From Actinoplanes xinjiangensis (GTDB lineage Bacteria > Actinomycetota > Actinomycetes > Mycobacteriales > Micromonosporaceae): a stretch of DNA of 64,000 nucleotides. The translations under genes were made by a program, and so were the position numbers. The notes under the pieces are model-generated. The model made no database searches. It was not told the DNA's origin and worked only from the letters and a program-made list of their open reading frames with translations. Below are positions 42,115 to 51,379 of the stretch, piece by piece (position 1 is the first letter of the stretch; the number at the start of each line of letters is the position of its first letter). The stretch lies in NCBI RefSeq assembly GCF_003148685.1, contig NZ_QGGR01000015.1, forward strand, positions 1 to 64,000. The letters are read 5' to 3'.

Positions 42115-45100
42115 ATGCGTTCCTATATACGCAGCGTGGGTACCGCCGGACGGTCTCTCCCCGTACCGAGCCCTGCCGGGTTCCGTGCGCTGGGTGCTGC
42201 CGTCATGGCGACTGCGCTTGGTCTCAGCCTTACCGGCCCGGTTTCCGCGGCCACCGATGTGCCGTTCATCAGCGAGATCCACTACGACAACACGGGCGCC
42301 GACAGCGGTGAGGCCGTCGAGATCGAGGCCCCGGTCGGCTACGACCTGAGTGGCTGGCAGCTGTACCTGTACAACGGCAACAACGGCGCCGTCTACACCC
42401 CCACCTACACGCTCAGCGGAGCCGTCCCGGCGTCCGGTGTGGTCGTGCAGACCTATCCCGCCAACGGCGTCCAGAACGGTGCCCCCGACGCGATCGCCCT
42501 GGTCAAGCCGGACGGCTCGGTCGCCGAGTTCCTCAGCTACGAGGGCGTCGTCACCGCCGTCGGCGGCCCGGCCAACGGCCGGACCAGCGTCGACATCGGA
42601 GTCTCCGAGACCGAGGCCACCCTCGCCGGCCAGTCGCTCCAGAAGATCGACGGCGTGTGGAAGACCGCGGCGACCAGCACGTTCGGCGTGCTGAACACCG
42701 CGTCCACGCCGGAGGATCCGGACCCCGAGGAGCCGGGTACCGGCTGCGCGGCGACGGTCACCCACACGATCGCGCAGGTGCAGGGCACCGGCACCGCGAC
42801 CGGCCTGGCCGGCTCCGTGGTGACCGTCGAGGGCGTCGTCACCGCCGACCACCGTGCCGGTGGCTACAACGGCGTCTACCTCCAGACCGCGGGCAGCGGC
42901 GGCGACCGGCCGGTCGCCGCGGGCACCGCCTCGGACGGCATCTTCGTCTACCTGACGGCGACCGCCGCGAACCACCCGGCGGTGGCGATCGGCGACGTGA
43001 TCCGGGTGACCGGCACGGTCAGCGAGTTCAACGCGCTGACCCAGATCACCATCGGCGCGAAGACCGACGTGCAGGTCTGCTCGACCGACGGCACCCTGCC
43101 GGCGCCGGTTCCGCTGGCCCTCCCGCTGACCGACGAGGCCCGTGAGTCCGCCGAGGGCATGCTGGTCGCCCCGGTCGGCGCGTTCACCGTCTCGGACGTC
43201 TACAACACCAACCGGTTCGGCGAGGTCGTCCTGGCCGCCGGGAACACCCCGGCCCGGATCCCGACCGACGTCGCCCGGCCCGGCAGTGACGCCGCGATCG
43301 CCCTGAAGGCCGCCAACAAGGCCGGCCGCATCCTGCTCGACGACGGCCGGACGACCAACCTCGCGACGGCCGGTCTGCCCCCGACATACATCACCAAGGA
43401 CCAGCCGCTGCGGGTCGGCGACACCGTCGAGAAGTTCAGCCCCAGCGTGCTGGGCTACGGCTTCAGCGAGTGGCGGATCCAGCCGGCCACCCCGGTCGAC
43501 ACGACCACCCCGGCGATCTCCCGTACCACCTTCAAGGCCACCAACCCGCGGACCGGCGCCCCGGCCGAGGTCGGCGGCGACATCAAGGTCGCCAGCTTCA
43601 ACGTGCTGAACTACTTCGTGCACTTCGGTGGCGAGGCGCGCGGCGCGACCGACGAGGCGGCCAAGGAGAAGCAGGAAGCGAAGATCGTCTCGGCGATCAC
43701 CGCCCTGGACGCCGACGTCGTCGCGCTCATGGAGATCGAGAACTCGGTCCGCTTCGAGGCCACCGAGACCCAGCTGGCACTGAAGACGCTGGTCGGCGAG
43801 CTCAACGCGGTCGACGGCGCGGGTACCTGGGACTACGTCCGGTCGCCCGCCGAGCTGCCCGCCCCGGCGCAGCAGGACGTCATCACCAGCGCGATCATCT
43901 ACAAGCCGGCCAAGGCCACGCCGAAGGGCGCGTCGAAGTCGATCAACGACGAGACGGTCTGGGGCAACGCCCGCGAGCCGATCGCGCAGACCTTCACCTC
44001 GGGCAGCATCGACTTCACCGTGGTGGCGAACCACTTCAAGTCCAAGAGCGCGTCGGTCGCCCCGACCGGCGACAACGCGGACACCGGTGACGGGCAGGGC
44101 GCCTACAACGGCGACCGGATCCGTCAGGCGAAGTCGCTGGCCACCTTCGTCGACGGCCTCGGCACCGACAAGGTGATCCTGCTCGGCGACTTCAACGCGT
44201 ACGGCAAGGAGGACCCGCTCCAGGTCTTCTACGACAAGGGCTACTCGGACGCGCACGCCGACGGCAAGTCCTCGTACGTCTTCGGCGGTGAGTCCGGCTC
44301 GCTGGACCACGCCCTGGTCACCGGCGAGTTCGCGAAGCGGATCACCGGCGTCGATATCTGGAACATCAACTCGGTCGAGTCGTTCGCCTTCGAGTACGAC
44401 GGCTACGCGCCGTTCTACGAGAACGGCCCGTTCCGTTCCAGCGACCACGACCCGGTCGTGGTGGGCCTGGAGACCGGTGCAGCCGGTCCGGTGAACCTGC
44501 AGCTGCTCAACATCAACGACTTCCACGGCCGGCTCGAGTCGCCGTCCACCGTCAACGGCCAGGCCGTCGGTGGCGCCGCTCAGCTCGTCGGGCTGGTCGA
44601 CCAGCTGCGGGCCGCGAACCCGAACACCGCGTGGATCTCGGCCGGTGACAACATCGGCGCCTCCACGTTCATCTCCGCGATCGACAAGGACAACCCGACG
44701 ATCGACGCGCTGAACGCGGGCGGCCTGGCCGTCTCGGCGGTCGGCAACCACGAGTTCGACCTGGGTCTGGCCGACCTGACCGGCAGGGTCAGCGACCGGG
44801 CGAACTTCCCGCTGCTGGGCGCGAACGTCTACAAGGACGGCCGGCGTGTGCTGCCCGCCTACGACGTGCAGACCCTGGGCGGTGTGAAGGTCGGCTACAT
44901 CGGTGTCGTCACCGAGCAGACCGGCTCGCTGGTCAACCCGGACGGCATCGTCGGCGTCGAGTTCCGCGACCCGATCGCCGAGGCGAACACCCTGGCCGCG
45001 CAGCTCTCCGACGGCAACACCGCCAACGGTGAGGCCGACGTGCTGGTGCTGCTCGCCCACGAGGGTGCCGCGACCGAGAACATCGCCACGGCCGAGGCCC

Positions 45101-46962
45101 TGCAGGCCGACTCGGTCTTCGGACCGTTCACCAAGGTGAGCGCCGAGATCGACGCCATCGTCAGCGGGCACACCCACCAGCCGTACGCCTTCCAGGTCCC
45201 GGTCCCCGGTGTGCCCGGCAAGACCCGCCCGGTCGTCCAGGCCGAGGACTACGGCGAAAAGCTCGGCAAGATCGGCCTGACCTACGACCCGGCCACCGGT
45301 GAGGTCATCGCCTCCACCGCCGAACTGCTCACGGTCGCGGGTTACCCGTCGAACACCGCGGTCGCCGGCATCGTGGCCGCGGCCAAGACGAACGCCACCG
45401 AGCTGGGCAAGGCTCCGCTCGGCAAGATCACCGCGGACATTCTGCGGGCCTACACCAGCACCGGCGGCGAGAACCGTGGCGCCGAGTCGGTACTCGGCAA
45501 CCTCATCGCCGACGTCCAGCTGGACCAGACCAAGGACGCGGGCCGTGGCGGCGCTCAGATCGCCTTCATGAACCCGGGTGGTCTGCGGGCCGACCTCAAG
45601 TACGGCACCGACGGCACGGTCACCTACTCGCAGGCCTTCGCGGTCCAGCCGTTCTCCAACGACGTGGTGACGCGAACCCTGACCGGTAAGCAGATCAAGG
45701 GTGCGCTGGAGGAGCAGTGGCAGCCGACCGGGGCCGCCCGTCCGTACCTGCACCTGGGTGTCTCGAAGGGCTTCACCTACTCCTTCGACGCCGCCCAGCC
45801 GCAGGGCAGCCGGATCATCCCGTCGTCGATCAAGCTGAACGGGGTCACGATCGACCCGAACGGCAACTACCGGGTGACGACGAACTCGTTCCTCGCCGGT
45901 GGCGGGGACAACTTCCCGTCGCTGGTCAGCAAGATCGGCGTGGTCACCACCGGTGACAACGACCTGACGATGCTGGTGAACTACTTCGCCCAGAACACCC
46001 CGATCACCGCCGACCCCGCACCGCGGGCCATCGCCGGCAAGCTGGACGCCGCCGCTCCGACGGGCAGCTACGCCCTGAACACGGCCGCGATCTGGCCGGG
46101 CCAGACGGTGACGCTGACCGAGACCGCGCTCGACGACGACGTCAGCGACAACTCGAAGATCACCCGGGTGGTCGACTGGGGCGACGGCACCGCCGCCGTG
46201 ACCCTGGCCGCCGGCGCCACCACCGCGGCGCACACCTACGCCGCGGCGGGCAGCTACCAGGTCAGCGTCAAACTGACCGACGAGGCCGGCAACAGCGGCC
46301 CGGCGACGCTCTCCGGAGCGTCCACGGTCGTGGTCACGGCGCAGACCGGCTCGTTCCGCCTCGACAAGAAGTCGATCTGGGTGTCGCAGTCGGTCACCCT
46401 GGGCGCCACCGGTGTCACCGGCGCCTCGGAGCTCTCGGTGAACTGGGGCGACGGCAGCACGACCAGGACGTCCGCGAACAACGCCAAGGTGACGCATGCG
46501 TACGCCAAGGCGGGCCGATTCACCGTCACGGTCACCCCGGTGAACGCGGCGGGCGCGGGCCGGACGAGCACGGTCGGCAGTGTCGAGGTCGTCAAGGACG
46601 TCTACAAGCCCACGGTCCACCTCAACGTGCCGTGGTTCAAGGCGTGGAAGTCGTCCTGGAAGAGCGTCGGCGGAACGGTCTCCGACAAGGGTGTCGGCGC
46701 CGCGTCCGTGAAGGTCAAGCTGATCCAGGAGCGGTCCGGCAAGTGGTACTACTACTCCGCCGGAAAGTGGACCCGGGCGACGTCGAAGCAGACGGCGTCG
46801 GCCAAGGCGGCCGTGCTGGTCGTCACCCCGGACGCCAAGGGCTACTGGCGGACGGCGATCAGCGGCGTCGACCGCGGCACCCTCCAGATCACCTACTGGG
46901 CCGGTGACAAGGCGGGCAACAGCTCCACCGCCGCCTACTACACCGTGCGGATCGTCCTGTAA
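42115..46962 (+). CDS. Secreted ExeM/NucH-type nuclease fused to UshA-type 5'-nucleotidase
   Basis: A 1615-residue exported protein with a signal peptide (about 1-46). Its order is lamin-tail domain (47-190), an OB-fold-like domain (about 218-330), endonuclease/exonuclease/phosphatase domain (about 487-778; NVLNYF, LMEIEN, LLGDFNAYG, RSSDHDPVVV), and UshA metallophosphoesterase (about 795-1060; NINDFHGR, GDNIGAS, GNHEFD, SGHTHQP). The nucleotidase C-terminal domain (about 1080-1310; NLIADVQ, NPGGLRADL) is followed by two PKD-like modules with WGDGT/WGDGST and a Lys/Trp/Tyr-rich C-terminus. It can plausibly degrade extracellular DNA and release phosphate and nucleosides. No sorting motif is seen; the basic tail may bind the wall. 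Confidence 0.92.
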   Translation: MRSYIRSVGTAGRSLPVPSPAGFRALGAAVMATALGLSLTGPVSAATDVPFISEIHYDNTGADSGEAVEIEAPVGYDLSGWQLYLYNGNNGAVYTPTYTLSGAVPASGVVVQTYPANGVQNGAPDAIALVKPDGSVAEFLSYEGVVTAVGGPANGRTSVDIGVSETEATLAGQSLQKIDGVWKTAATSTFGVLNTASTPEDPDPEEPGTGCAATVTHTIAQVQGTGTATGLAGSVVTVEGVVTADHRAGGYNGVYLQTAGSGGDRPVAAGTASDGIFVYLTATAANHPAVAIGDVIRVTGTVSEFNALTQITIGAKTDVQVCSTDGTLPAPVPLALPLTDEARESAEGMLVAPVGAFTVSDVYNTNRFGEVVLAAGNTPARIPTDVARPGSDAAIALKAANKAGRILLDDGRTTNLATAGLPPTYITKDQPLRVGDTVEKFSPSVLGYGFSEWRIQPATPVDTTTPAISRTTFKATNPRTGAPAEVGGDIKVASFNVLNYFVHFGGEARGATDEAAKEKQEAKIVSAITALDADVVALMEIENSVRFEATETQLALKTLVGELNAVDGAGTWDYVRSPAELPAPAQQDVITSAIIYKPAKATPKGASKSINDETVWGNAREPIAQTFTSGSIDFTVVANHFKSKSASVAPTGDNADTGDGQGAYNGDRIRQAKSLATFVDGLGTDKVILLGDFNAYGKEDPLQVFYDKGYSDAHADGKSSYVFGGESGSLDHALVTGEFAKRITGVDIWNINSVESFAFEYDGYAPFYENGPFRSSDHDPVVVGLETGAAGPVNLQLLNINDFHGRLESPSTVNGQAVGGAAQLVGLVDQLRAANPNTAWISAGDNIGASTFISAIDKDNPTIDALNAGGLAVSAVGNHEFDLGLADLTGRVSDRANFPLLGANVYKDGRRVLPAYDVQTLGGVKVGYIGVVTEQTGSLVNPDGIVGVEFRDPIAEANTLAAQLSDGNTANGEADVLVLLAHEGAATENIATAEALQADSVFGPFTKVSAEIDAIVSGHTHQPYAFQVPVPGVPGKTRPVVQAEDYGEKLGKIGLTYDPATGEVIASTAELLTVAGYPSNTAVAGIVAAAKTNATELGKAPLGKITADILRAYTSTGGENRGAESVLGNLIADVQLDQTKDAGRGGAQIAFMNPGGLRADLKYGTDGTVTYSQAFAVQPFSNDVVTRTLTGKQIKGALEEQWQPTGAARPYLHLGVSKGFTYSFDAAQPQGSRIIPSSIKLNGVTIDPNGNYRVTTNSFLAGGGDNFPSLVSKIGVVTTGDNDLTMLVNYFAQNTPITADPAPRAIAGKLDAAAPTGSYALNTAAIWPGQTVTLTETALDDDVSDNSKITRVVDWGDGTAAVTLAAGATTAAHTYAAAGSYQVSVKLTDEAGNSGPATLSGASTVVVTAQTGSFRLDKKSIWVSQSVTLGATGVTGASELSVNWGDGSTTRTSANNAKVTHAYAKAGRFTVTVTPVNAAGAGRTSTVGSVEVVKDVYKPTVHLNVPWFKAWKSSWKSVGGTVSDKGVGAASVKVKLIQERSGKWYYYSAGKWTRATSKQTASAKAAVLVVTPDAKGYWRTAISGVDRGTLQITYWAGDKAGNSSTAAYYTVRIVL

Positions 46963-46976
46963 CAGAGAGTAGAAAG

Positions 46977-47004
46977 AGGCCCCTCGCCGGACGGCGGGGG
47001 GCCT
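46977..47004 (+). terminator. Hairpin terminator of the nuclease gene
   Basis: AGGCCCC-T-CGCC / GGCG-GG-GGGGCCT-type stem, 14 bases after the stop codon, followed by CCTTCGTG. Confidence 0.75.
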
Positions 47005-47114
47005 CCTTCGTGTCCGCCCGGATAACGCTTTCGCCACGCATACGGCCGACGGGTACGCGCGGGCCGTACCACCTGGCGTTACCGGTATGTTGACCACCGG
47101 CTGGAGGTGTGGGG

Positions 47115-47834
47115 ATGGGCGCTCGGGCGGTGCGATCCTCGTGGATCGTTCTTCTCGCCGGACTCGCGGTTCTCGTGGTCGGGATCGGTCTCCTGCTCGA
47201 CGGCACCGGGGGCTGTGCGGCCGCCGAGATGCGCGCGGGCAACAAGTGCATCACCGATGGTGACGGCGCTGCCCGTACCCTCGATCAGACCACCGCCGAA
47301 GGGCACCCCGCCGCGCCGCTCACTCTCGGTCTCGGTGGCCTGCTGGGCGCCGCCGGTGTCTGGCTCGTCTTCTTCGCCGACCGTTCGGTCCGCCCGGTCA
47401 CCGGCGTCGGCGACCGGATCGAGCTGGCGCGCCGGCACGGCTGGCGATTCGCCGACGTCGACCGGGAGCTGCTCGCCGACTGGGCGGACAATCCGGACTT
47501 CGGTGCGGATCAGCGGGCGTACGCCGTACTGCGCGGCTCCTACCAGGATCTGGAGTTCGTGGTCTTCGACTTCCGCCGGCCGGGCTCCGGATCGGCCGGT
47601 ACGGCGTGGATCGTCTACCTGCCGCACCCGTCCCGGACGTTCGTCGAGTGGGCGACGACCCAGCAGCCGTTGTACCGCCGGCCACTCCACAAGGTCGGTG
47701 TCCGTTCCGACGCGATCGTGGACATCGGCCGTGAACAGCACCGTTCCACCGACCCGGAAGCCGTCCTACGGCAGGTTCGCGCTCTGGCCGAGATCGTCCA
47801 GCGGTTCGAGGCCCGGACCGCGGCCAGTTCCTGA
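47115..47834 (+). CDS. Hypothetical membrane protein
   Basis: A 239-residue protein with two TM helices (about 10-30 and 68-87) enclosing a loop with two Cys (GGCAAAEMRAGNKCITDGDGAARTL). A cytoplasmic domain of about 150 residues follows (ARRHGWRFADVDRELLADW to AEIVQRFEARTAASS). The segment RHGWRFADVDRELL..W resembles a small actinobacterial family with a 'DUF3137-like' soluble domain, but I cannot assign it. ATG 47115 is chosen since GGAGG (47103-47107) is seven bases upstream; GTG 47109 is too close to it. Confidence 0.72.
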   Translation: MGARAVRSSWIVLLAGLAVLVVGIGLLLDGTGGCAAAEMRAGNKCITDGDGAARTLDQTTAEGHPAAPLTLGLGGLLGAAGVWLVFFADRSVRPVTGVGDRIELARRHGWRFADVDRELLADWADNPDFGADQRAYAVLRGSYQDLEFVVFDFRRPGSGSAGTAWIVYLPHPSRTFVEWATTQQPLYRRPLHKVGVRSDAIVDIGREQHRSTDPEAVLRQVRALAEIVQRFEARTAASS

Positions 47835-47857
47835 GAGGGTTCCGGTCGGACCGGGGC

Positions 47858-48154
47858 TCAGGAGTGGCGGTACGCCGTCTCGGCTCGCTGCCGGCGCCAG
47901 CGGTACACCGCCGTGGCGAAGGTGATGACCGCCCAGGTGCTCACGATCGACGCGGCGATCCACCAGCCCACCACGCCGAGGACGACCGCGGCCACGGTGA
48001 TCACAGCGGCGAGGATGAATAGTGGTAGCGGAGGGCGACTGGTTGATGACACGCTGAAGTTGCCACCGCCCATGCGGGCACAGAAGTCGGGGTCGTCACG
48101 TCGAAGCTGACGTTCGAGCTGGGCCAGTCGCCGGGTGTCCTCTTTGCTGAGCAT
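47858..48154 (-). CDS. DUF3040-family membrane protein
   Basis: A 98-residue protein of the actinobacterial DUF3040 family. The N-terminal MLSKEDTRRLAQLERQLRRDDPDFCARMGGG is the signature (LS..E...L..IE..L..DDP.F), followed by two TM helices (about 43-62 and 66-84) and a short basic tail. Function unknown. It is convergent with the preceding membrane-protein gene, with only 23 bases between them. The upstream stretch 48155-48473 shows no gene. Confidence 0.88.
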   Translation of the reverse strand: MLSKEDTRRLAQLERQLRRDDPDFCARMGGGNFSVSSTSRPPLPLFILAAVITVAAVVLGVVGWWIAASIVSTWAVITFATAVYRWRRQRAETAYRHS

Positions 48155-48473
48155 GTCCGCTACCTTCCGGTCTGCCGCGCCGGTGAAGCATGGATCGAGA
48201 TGGGGCGATCCCGATCAGAGCCCATTGTTACCTGTGAGTTGCCGCTGTGATACGTCTTCGTGTGCCGAATTTTCGGTCCGTTCCGTTCCGGACAACAGGA
48301 CCTGTGGAAACCCCCTGACTTCGGGTATAACGGCGCGGTTGATCAGCCGTGGCGGCCGAACCGCCGCGGCCTCCCGCGAAACGCCCTGTCATTCCACATC
48401 GGAAAACCCTCATGGGGTACGGCCACCCCGCTGACCAGCACAGACCGGTCAGTGCCCCACCTACGGCAGCGGT

Positions 48474-48520
48474 CGGCTTCCAGCGCTGTCCCCGTGACGA
48501 CGAGACAGCGCTGGAAGCCG
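48474..48520 (-). terminator. Palindrome terminating aroG, related to the glyA palindrome
   Basis: CGGCTTCCAGCGCTGTC / GACAGCGCTGGAAGCCG, a perfect 17-bp stem with a 13-base loop, five bases after the DAHP synthase stop codon. The GCTGTC...GA-GACAGC core matches the palindromes at 1679 and 52574. Confidence 0.78.
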
Positions 48521-48525
48521 GCCGG

Positions 48526-49590
48526 TCAGAGTGAGCGGCGCTTCGCGGCGGCCGCGGCCAGCCGCTCCAGCACCCCCACCGTCGCGTCCCAGCCCATGCA
48601 GGCGTCGGTGACCGACTGGCCGTAGGTCAGCTCCTCGCCCAGGTCCTGCCGGCCGGGCTCGAGGAAGCTCTCCAGCATGACGCCGCTGATCGCGTGCTGC
48701 CCGGCCTCCATCTGCCGCGCGATGTCGTCGGCCACGATCGGCTGGCGCTTGTGGTCCTTGTTGCTGTTGCCGTGCGAGCAGTCGATCACCAGTCGCTCCG
48801 GCAGGCCCGCCTTGCGCAGCAGCGCCAGCGACGCCTCCACGTCCTCGGCGCTGTAGTTCGGCCTGCCCCCGCCGCCGCGCAGCACCAGGTGACAGTCCGG
48901 GTTGCCGGTGGTGTGCAGGATCGCCGGGGTGCCCGAGTAGTCGATGCCGGGGAAGACGTGCGTCGCCTCGGCCGCCTGGATCGCGTCGACCGCGGTCGAG
49001 ACACTGCCGTCGGGGCGGTTCTTCATGCCGATCGGCATCGACAGGCCCGACGACAGCTGGCGGTGCACCTGCGACTCGACGGTCCGGGCACCGATCGCGC
49101 CCCAGGCGACGGTGTCCGCGATGTACTGCGGGGTGATCGGGTCGAGGAACTCCACCGCCACCGGCAGCCCCCGGGCGACGACCTCGAGCAGCAGCTTGCG
49201 GGCGATCCGCAGACCGGTACCCACGTCACCGGAGCCGTCCAGCGCCGGGTCCATGATCAGGCCCTTCCACCCGACCGTGGAACGCGGCTTCTCGAAGTAC
49301 ACCCGCATCACGATCAGCAGGTCCTCGCTGAGCCGTTCGGCCTCCAGCTTGAGCCGGTCCGCGTACTCGCCGGCGGCCTTCGGATCGTGCACCGAACACG
49401 GGCCGACGACCACGATCAGGCGCTGATCTCGGCCGTTCAGCACATCCTCGACCTGCTTACGGCCGGCCAGCACGGTGTCGTGCAACTCGGTCGTCAGCGG
49501 CAGCTCGTGGTGCAGCAGCGCCGGGCTCATCAGCGGGACGACCTTCTCGATCCGCTGGTCACGGACGCGCTGCACCTCTGGGGCGGTCAT
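48526..49590 (-). CDS. aroG: 3-deoxy-7-phosphoheptulonate (DAHP) synthase, class I
   Basis: First enzyme of the shikimate pathway (PEP + erythrose-4-phosphate), in the cytoplasm. The 354-residue length and motifs are class I alpha: LIVVVGPCSVHDPKAAGEYA near residue 60, MRVYFEKPRSTVGWKGLI, AVEFLDPITPQYIADTVAWGAIGART, MPIGMKNRPDG, HLVLRGGGGRPNYS and VIDCSHGNSNKDHKRQ. The N-terminal extension carries the allosteric region of the E. coli AroF/G/H type; which amino acid inhibits cannot be told safely. ATG 49590 follows AAGGAGAGAAATCACC. The 200-base leader encodes an aromatic-rich peptide and an attenuator, so expression should respond to aminoacyl-tRNA supply. Confidence 0.95.
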   Translation of the reverse strand: MTAPEVQRVRDQRIEKVVPLMSPALLHHELPLTTELHDTVLAGRKQVEDVLNGRDQRLIVVVGPCSVHDPKAAGEYADRLKLEAERLSEDLLIVMRVYFEKPRSTVGWKGLIMDPALDGSGDVGTGLRIARKLLLEVVARGLPVAVEFLDPITPQYIADTVAWGAIGARTVESQVHRQLSSGLSMPIGMKNRPDGSVSTAVDAIQAAEATHVFPGIDYSGTPAILHTTGNPDCHLVLRGGGGRPNYSAEDVEASLALLRKAGLPERLVIDCSHGNSNKDHKRQPIVADDIARQMEAGQHAISGVMLESFLEPGRQDLGEELTYGQSVTDACMGWDATVGVLERLAAAAAKRRSL

Positions 49591-49642
49591 GGTGATTTCT
49601 CTCCTTCGACCGGCCCTGCGTCAGAGCCGGTTTGCTCGGGGC

Positions 49643-49672
49643 AAACAAAAAGGCAGCGACGTCGTCGCTGCC
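49643..49672 (-). terminator. Attenuator terminator in the aroG leader
   Basis: Minus-strand GGCAGCGAC / GTCGCTGCC with a 3-base loop followed by TTTTTGTTT. It lies between the leader peptide gene and aroG, about 50 bases before the aroG start. Upstream segments (CTGAGACACCCGCC, GCCGGCTGAGGC) can pair with the leader-gene region or with the 5' arm flank, providing candidate antiterminator structures. Confidence 0.85.
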
Positions 49673-49699
49673 TCAGCCGGCTCTGGCGGGTGTCTCAGG

Positions 49700-49771
49700 T
49701 CATGCGGTCATGGCCGAGGCACCGGCTTGAGCCGGCCTCGTAAACCAATAGAAGGACCACGTCTGAGACAT
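49700..49771 (-). CDS. aroG leader peptide (aromatic amino acid attenuation)
   Basis: A 23-residue reading frame starting MSQTWSFYWFTRP. Residues 5-10 are W-S-F-Y-W-F, so five of six codons specify aromatic amino acids, the end products of the pathway begun by aroG. A strong intrinsic terminator follows 28 bases after its stop. Stalling of the ribosome at these codons when Trp, Phe or Tyr is short should favour antitermination. TATGCT seven bases before the ATG resembles a -10 element, so the leader mRNA may start at the ATG itself (leaderless). Such attenuators are known in actinobacteria; this one is read directly from sequence. Confidence 0.88.
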   Translation of the reverse strand: MSQTWSFYWFTRPAQAGASAMTA

Positions 49772-49790
49772 GCCCGCCAGCATAGCGACA

Positions 49791-51377
49791 TCAGCCGACC
49801 GAATGCAGCATCTGTGGTCCCTGTTCAGCTGTTGGGACGACAGGTGGCGGCCCGAGCGGGAGCATCACGGTGAAGATCGTCTGGCCGGGACGGCTCTGCA
49901 CACCCACCTTGCCCCGGTGCGAGGTGACCACGGCATGCACGATCGACAGACCCAGACCGGTGCTGCCGGCCGCCCGCGAGCGTGAGCTGTCCCCCCGGGC
50001 GAACCGCTCGAAGATGCGCGGCACCACGTCCGGCTGGATGCCCGGCCCGTTGTCGACGACCTGGATCACGGCGGCATTCGGCACCGCGCCCACCTTGACC
50101 GTGACGGTCGAACCCTCCGGGGTGTGCGTACGTGCGTTGGCCAGCAGGTTCGCCACCACCTGATGCAGCCGGGCGCCGTCGCCGATCACGGTCACCGGCT
50201 CGTCCGGCAGGTCCAGCTGCCAGTAGTGGGCCGGGCCGGCGGCGTGCGCGTCACTCGTCGCGTCGACGGCCAGCATGGTCAGATCGACCGGGTCCTGGGC
50301 GAGCGGGCGGCCGGCGTCCAGGCGGGCCAGCAGCAGCAGGTCCTCCACCAGGGCGGTCATCCGCTTCGCCTCGGACTCGACCCGGTTCAGCACGTGCGCG
50401 ATCTCGTCCGGGACGACCTGGCGGCTGCGGCGGCTCAGCTCGGCGTACCCCCGGATGGCGGCCAGCGGGGTGCGCAACTCGTGGCTGGCGTCCGCGACGA
50501 ACTGGCGGACCTGCATCTCGGACGCGTGCCGGGCCTCCAGGGCGTTGCCGACGTGATCGAGCATCCGGTTCAGGGCGGCGCCGACCTGGCCGACCTCGGT
50601 GCGCGGGTCGGTGTCCGGCTCGGGGACCCGCTGCGCGAGGCGCACCTCACCGGCGTCGAGCTTCAGCTCCGACACGCGCGTCGCGGTCGCTGCGACCCGA
50701 TCCAAGGGCTTGAGGGTACGGCGGACGATGAGCGCCCCACCCCAGCCCGCGATCAACAGTGACCCCGCGACGACGCACCCGGTGAACGCCGCGACAGTGA
50801 TCAGGGTGGAGTTGACCGCATCCAAGGGGAGCCCGATGTACTGGATGCTGCCGTCGGACTTGACCACGGCCTTGACCCGGTACTCGGGGAGGTCGCCGCC
50901 GAGGTCGACATCGACCGCCGCGCCGTTCTGCACCACGTCGGCTCGGATCGCGGCGATGGCGGATTCGGTAAGCTCATCGAAATCGTTGTCCAGAGAGCCT
51001 TGCGTTCCCACGATCCGAAAGCCCGTGGCTGATCCACTGGTGCTCACCGAGACGATGATCGAGTTCTCGCGGAGACTGTTCGGCGGCTTACTGATGTAGG
51101 AGCCGCCGTTCGGGTCGTTCTCCGGCCTGTCCGGAGGGCTGAATCCCTTGCCGCCGTTGGGCCCGCCTCTCAGCCGGTTCAGCAGTTCGTCCAAGTCGGT
51201 ATCGACCTGCTGGTGGAGCGATTGGTAGAGATACAGCTCGGCGGTGCCGCCGACGACCAGGCCCAGTACCGCCAGCAGCGCGATCATGGTGGTGACGATG
51301 CGGGTGCGCAGCGGCCATCCCGCGGGGTCACGCCAGCGAGCGCGGCGGGGGGATCGGGTCGAGGCGGCGGAGGGCAT
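49791..51377 (-). CDS. Membrane sensor histidine kinase (TrcS-like)
   Basis: A 528-residue kinase, partner of the adjacent OmpR-type regulator. TM1 is at about 25-48 and TM2 at about 200-222, flanking an outer domain of about 150 residues with a Gly/Pro/Asn-rich start (RGGPNGGKGFSPPDRPENDPNGG). HAMP (about 220-290), H-box VRQFVADASHELRTPLAAIRGYAEL (His about 306), N-box VVANLLANARTHTPEG, and G-boxes DNGPGI and GSTGLGLSIVHAVV all look intact. The domain order fits TrcS/CseC-type actinobacterial kinases. It follows the regulator gene after two bases. The aroG leader promoter lies at or just beyond its 3' end. Confidence 0.93.
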   Translation of the reverse strand: MPSAASTRSPRRARWRDPAGWPLRTRIVTTMIALLAVLGLVVGGTAELYLYQSLHQQVDTDLDELLNRLRGGPNGGKGFSPPDRPENDPNGGSYISKPPNSLRENSIIVSVSTSGSATGFRIVGTQGSLDNDFDELTESAIAAIRADVVQNGAAVDVDLGGDLPEYRVKAVVKSDGSIQYIGLPLDAVNSTLITVAAFTGCVVAGSLLIAGWGGALIVRRTLKPLDRVAATATRVSELKLDAGEVRLAQRVPEPDTDPRTEVGQVGAALNRMLDHVGNALEARHASEMQVRQFVADASHELRTPLAAIRGYAELSRRSRQVVPDEIAHVLNRVESEAKRMTALVEDLLLLARLDAGRPLAQDPVDLTMLAVDATSDAHAAGPAHYWQLDLPDEPVTVIGDGARLHQVVANLLANARTHTPEGSTVTVKVGAVPNAAVIQVVDNGPGIQPDVVPRIFERFARGDSSRSRAAGSTGLGLSIVHAVVTSHRGKVGVQSRPGQTIFTVMLPLGPPPVVPTAEQGPQMLHSVG

Positions 51378-51379
51378 GG

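Noticed and set aside
42106..47097. A 1663-codon open frame antisense to the secreted nuclease gene
   Set aside because: Composition (Val/Arg/Gly/Asp-rich, no domains) is that of a shadow frame produced by strong G/C bias at third positions of the sense gene.
48155..48473. Short open frames between the DUF3040 gene and the aroG terminator
   Set aside because: Low-complexity, wrong codon bias and no start signal; considered non-coding.
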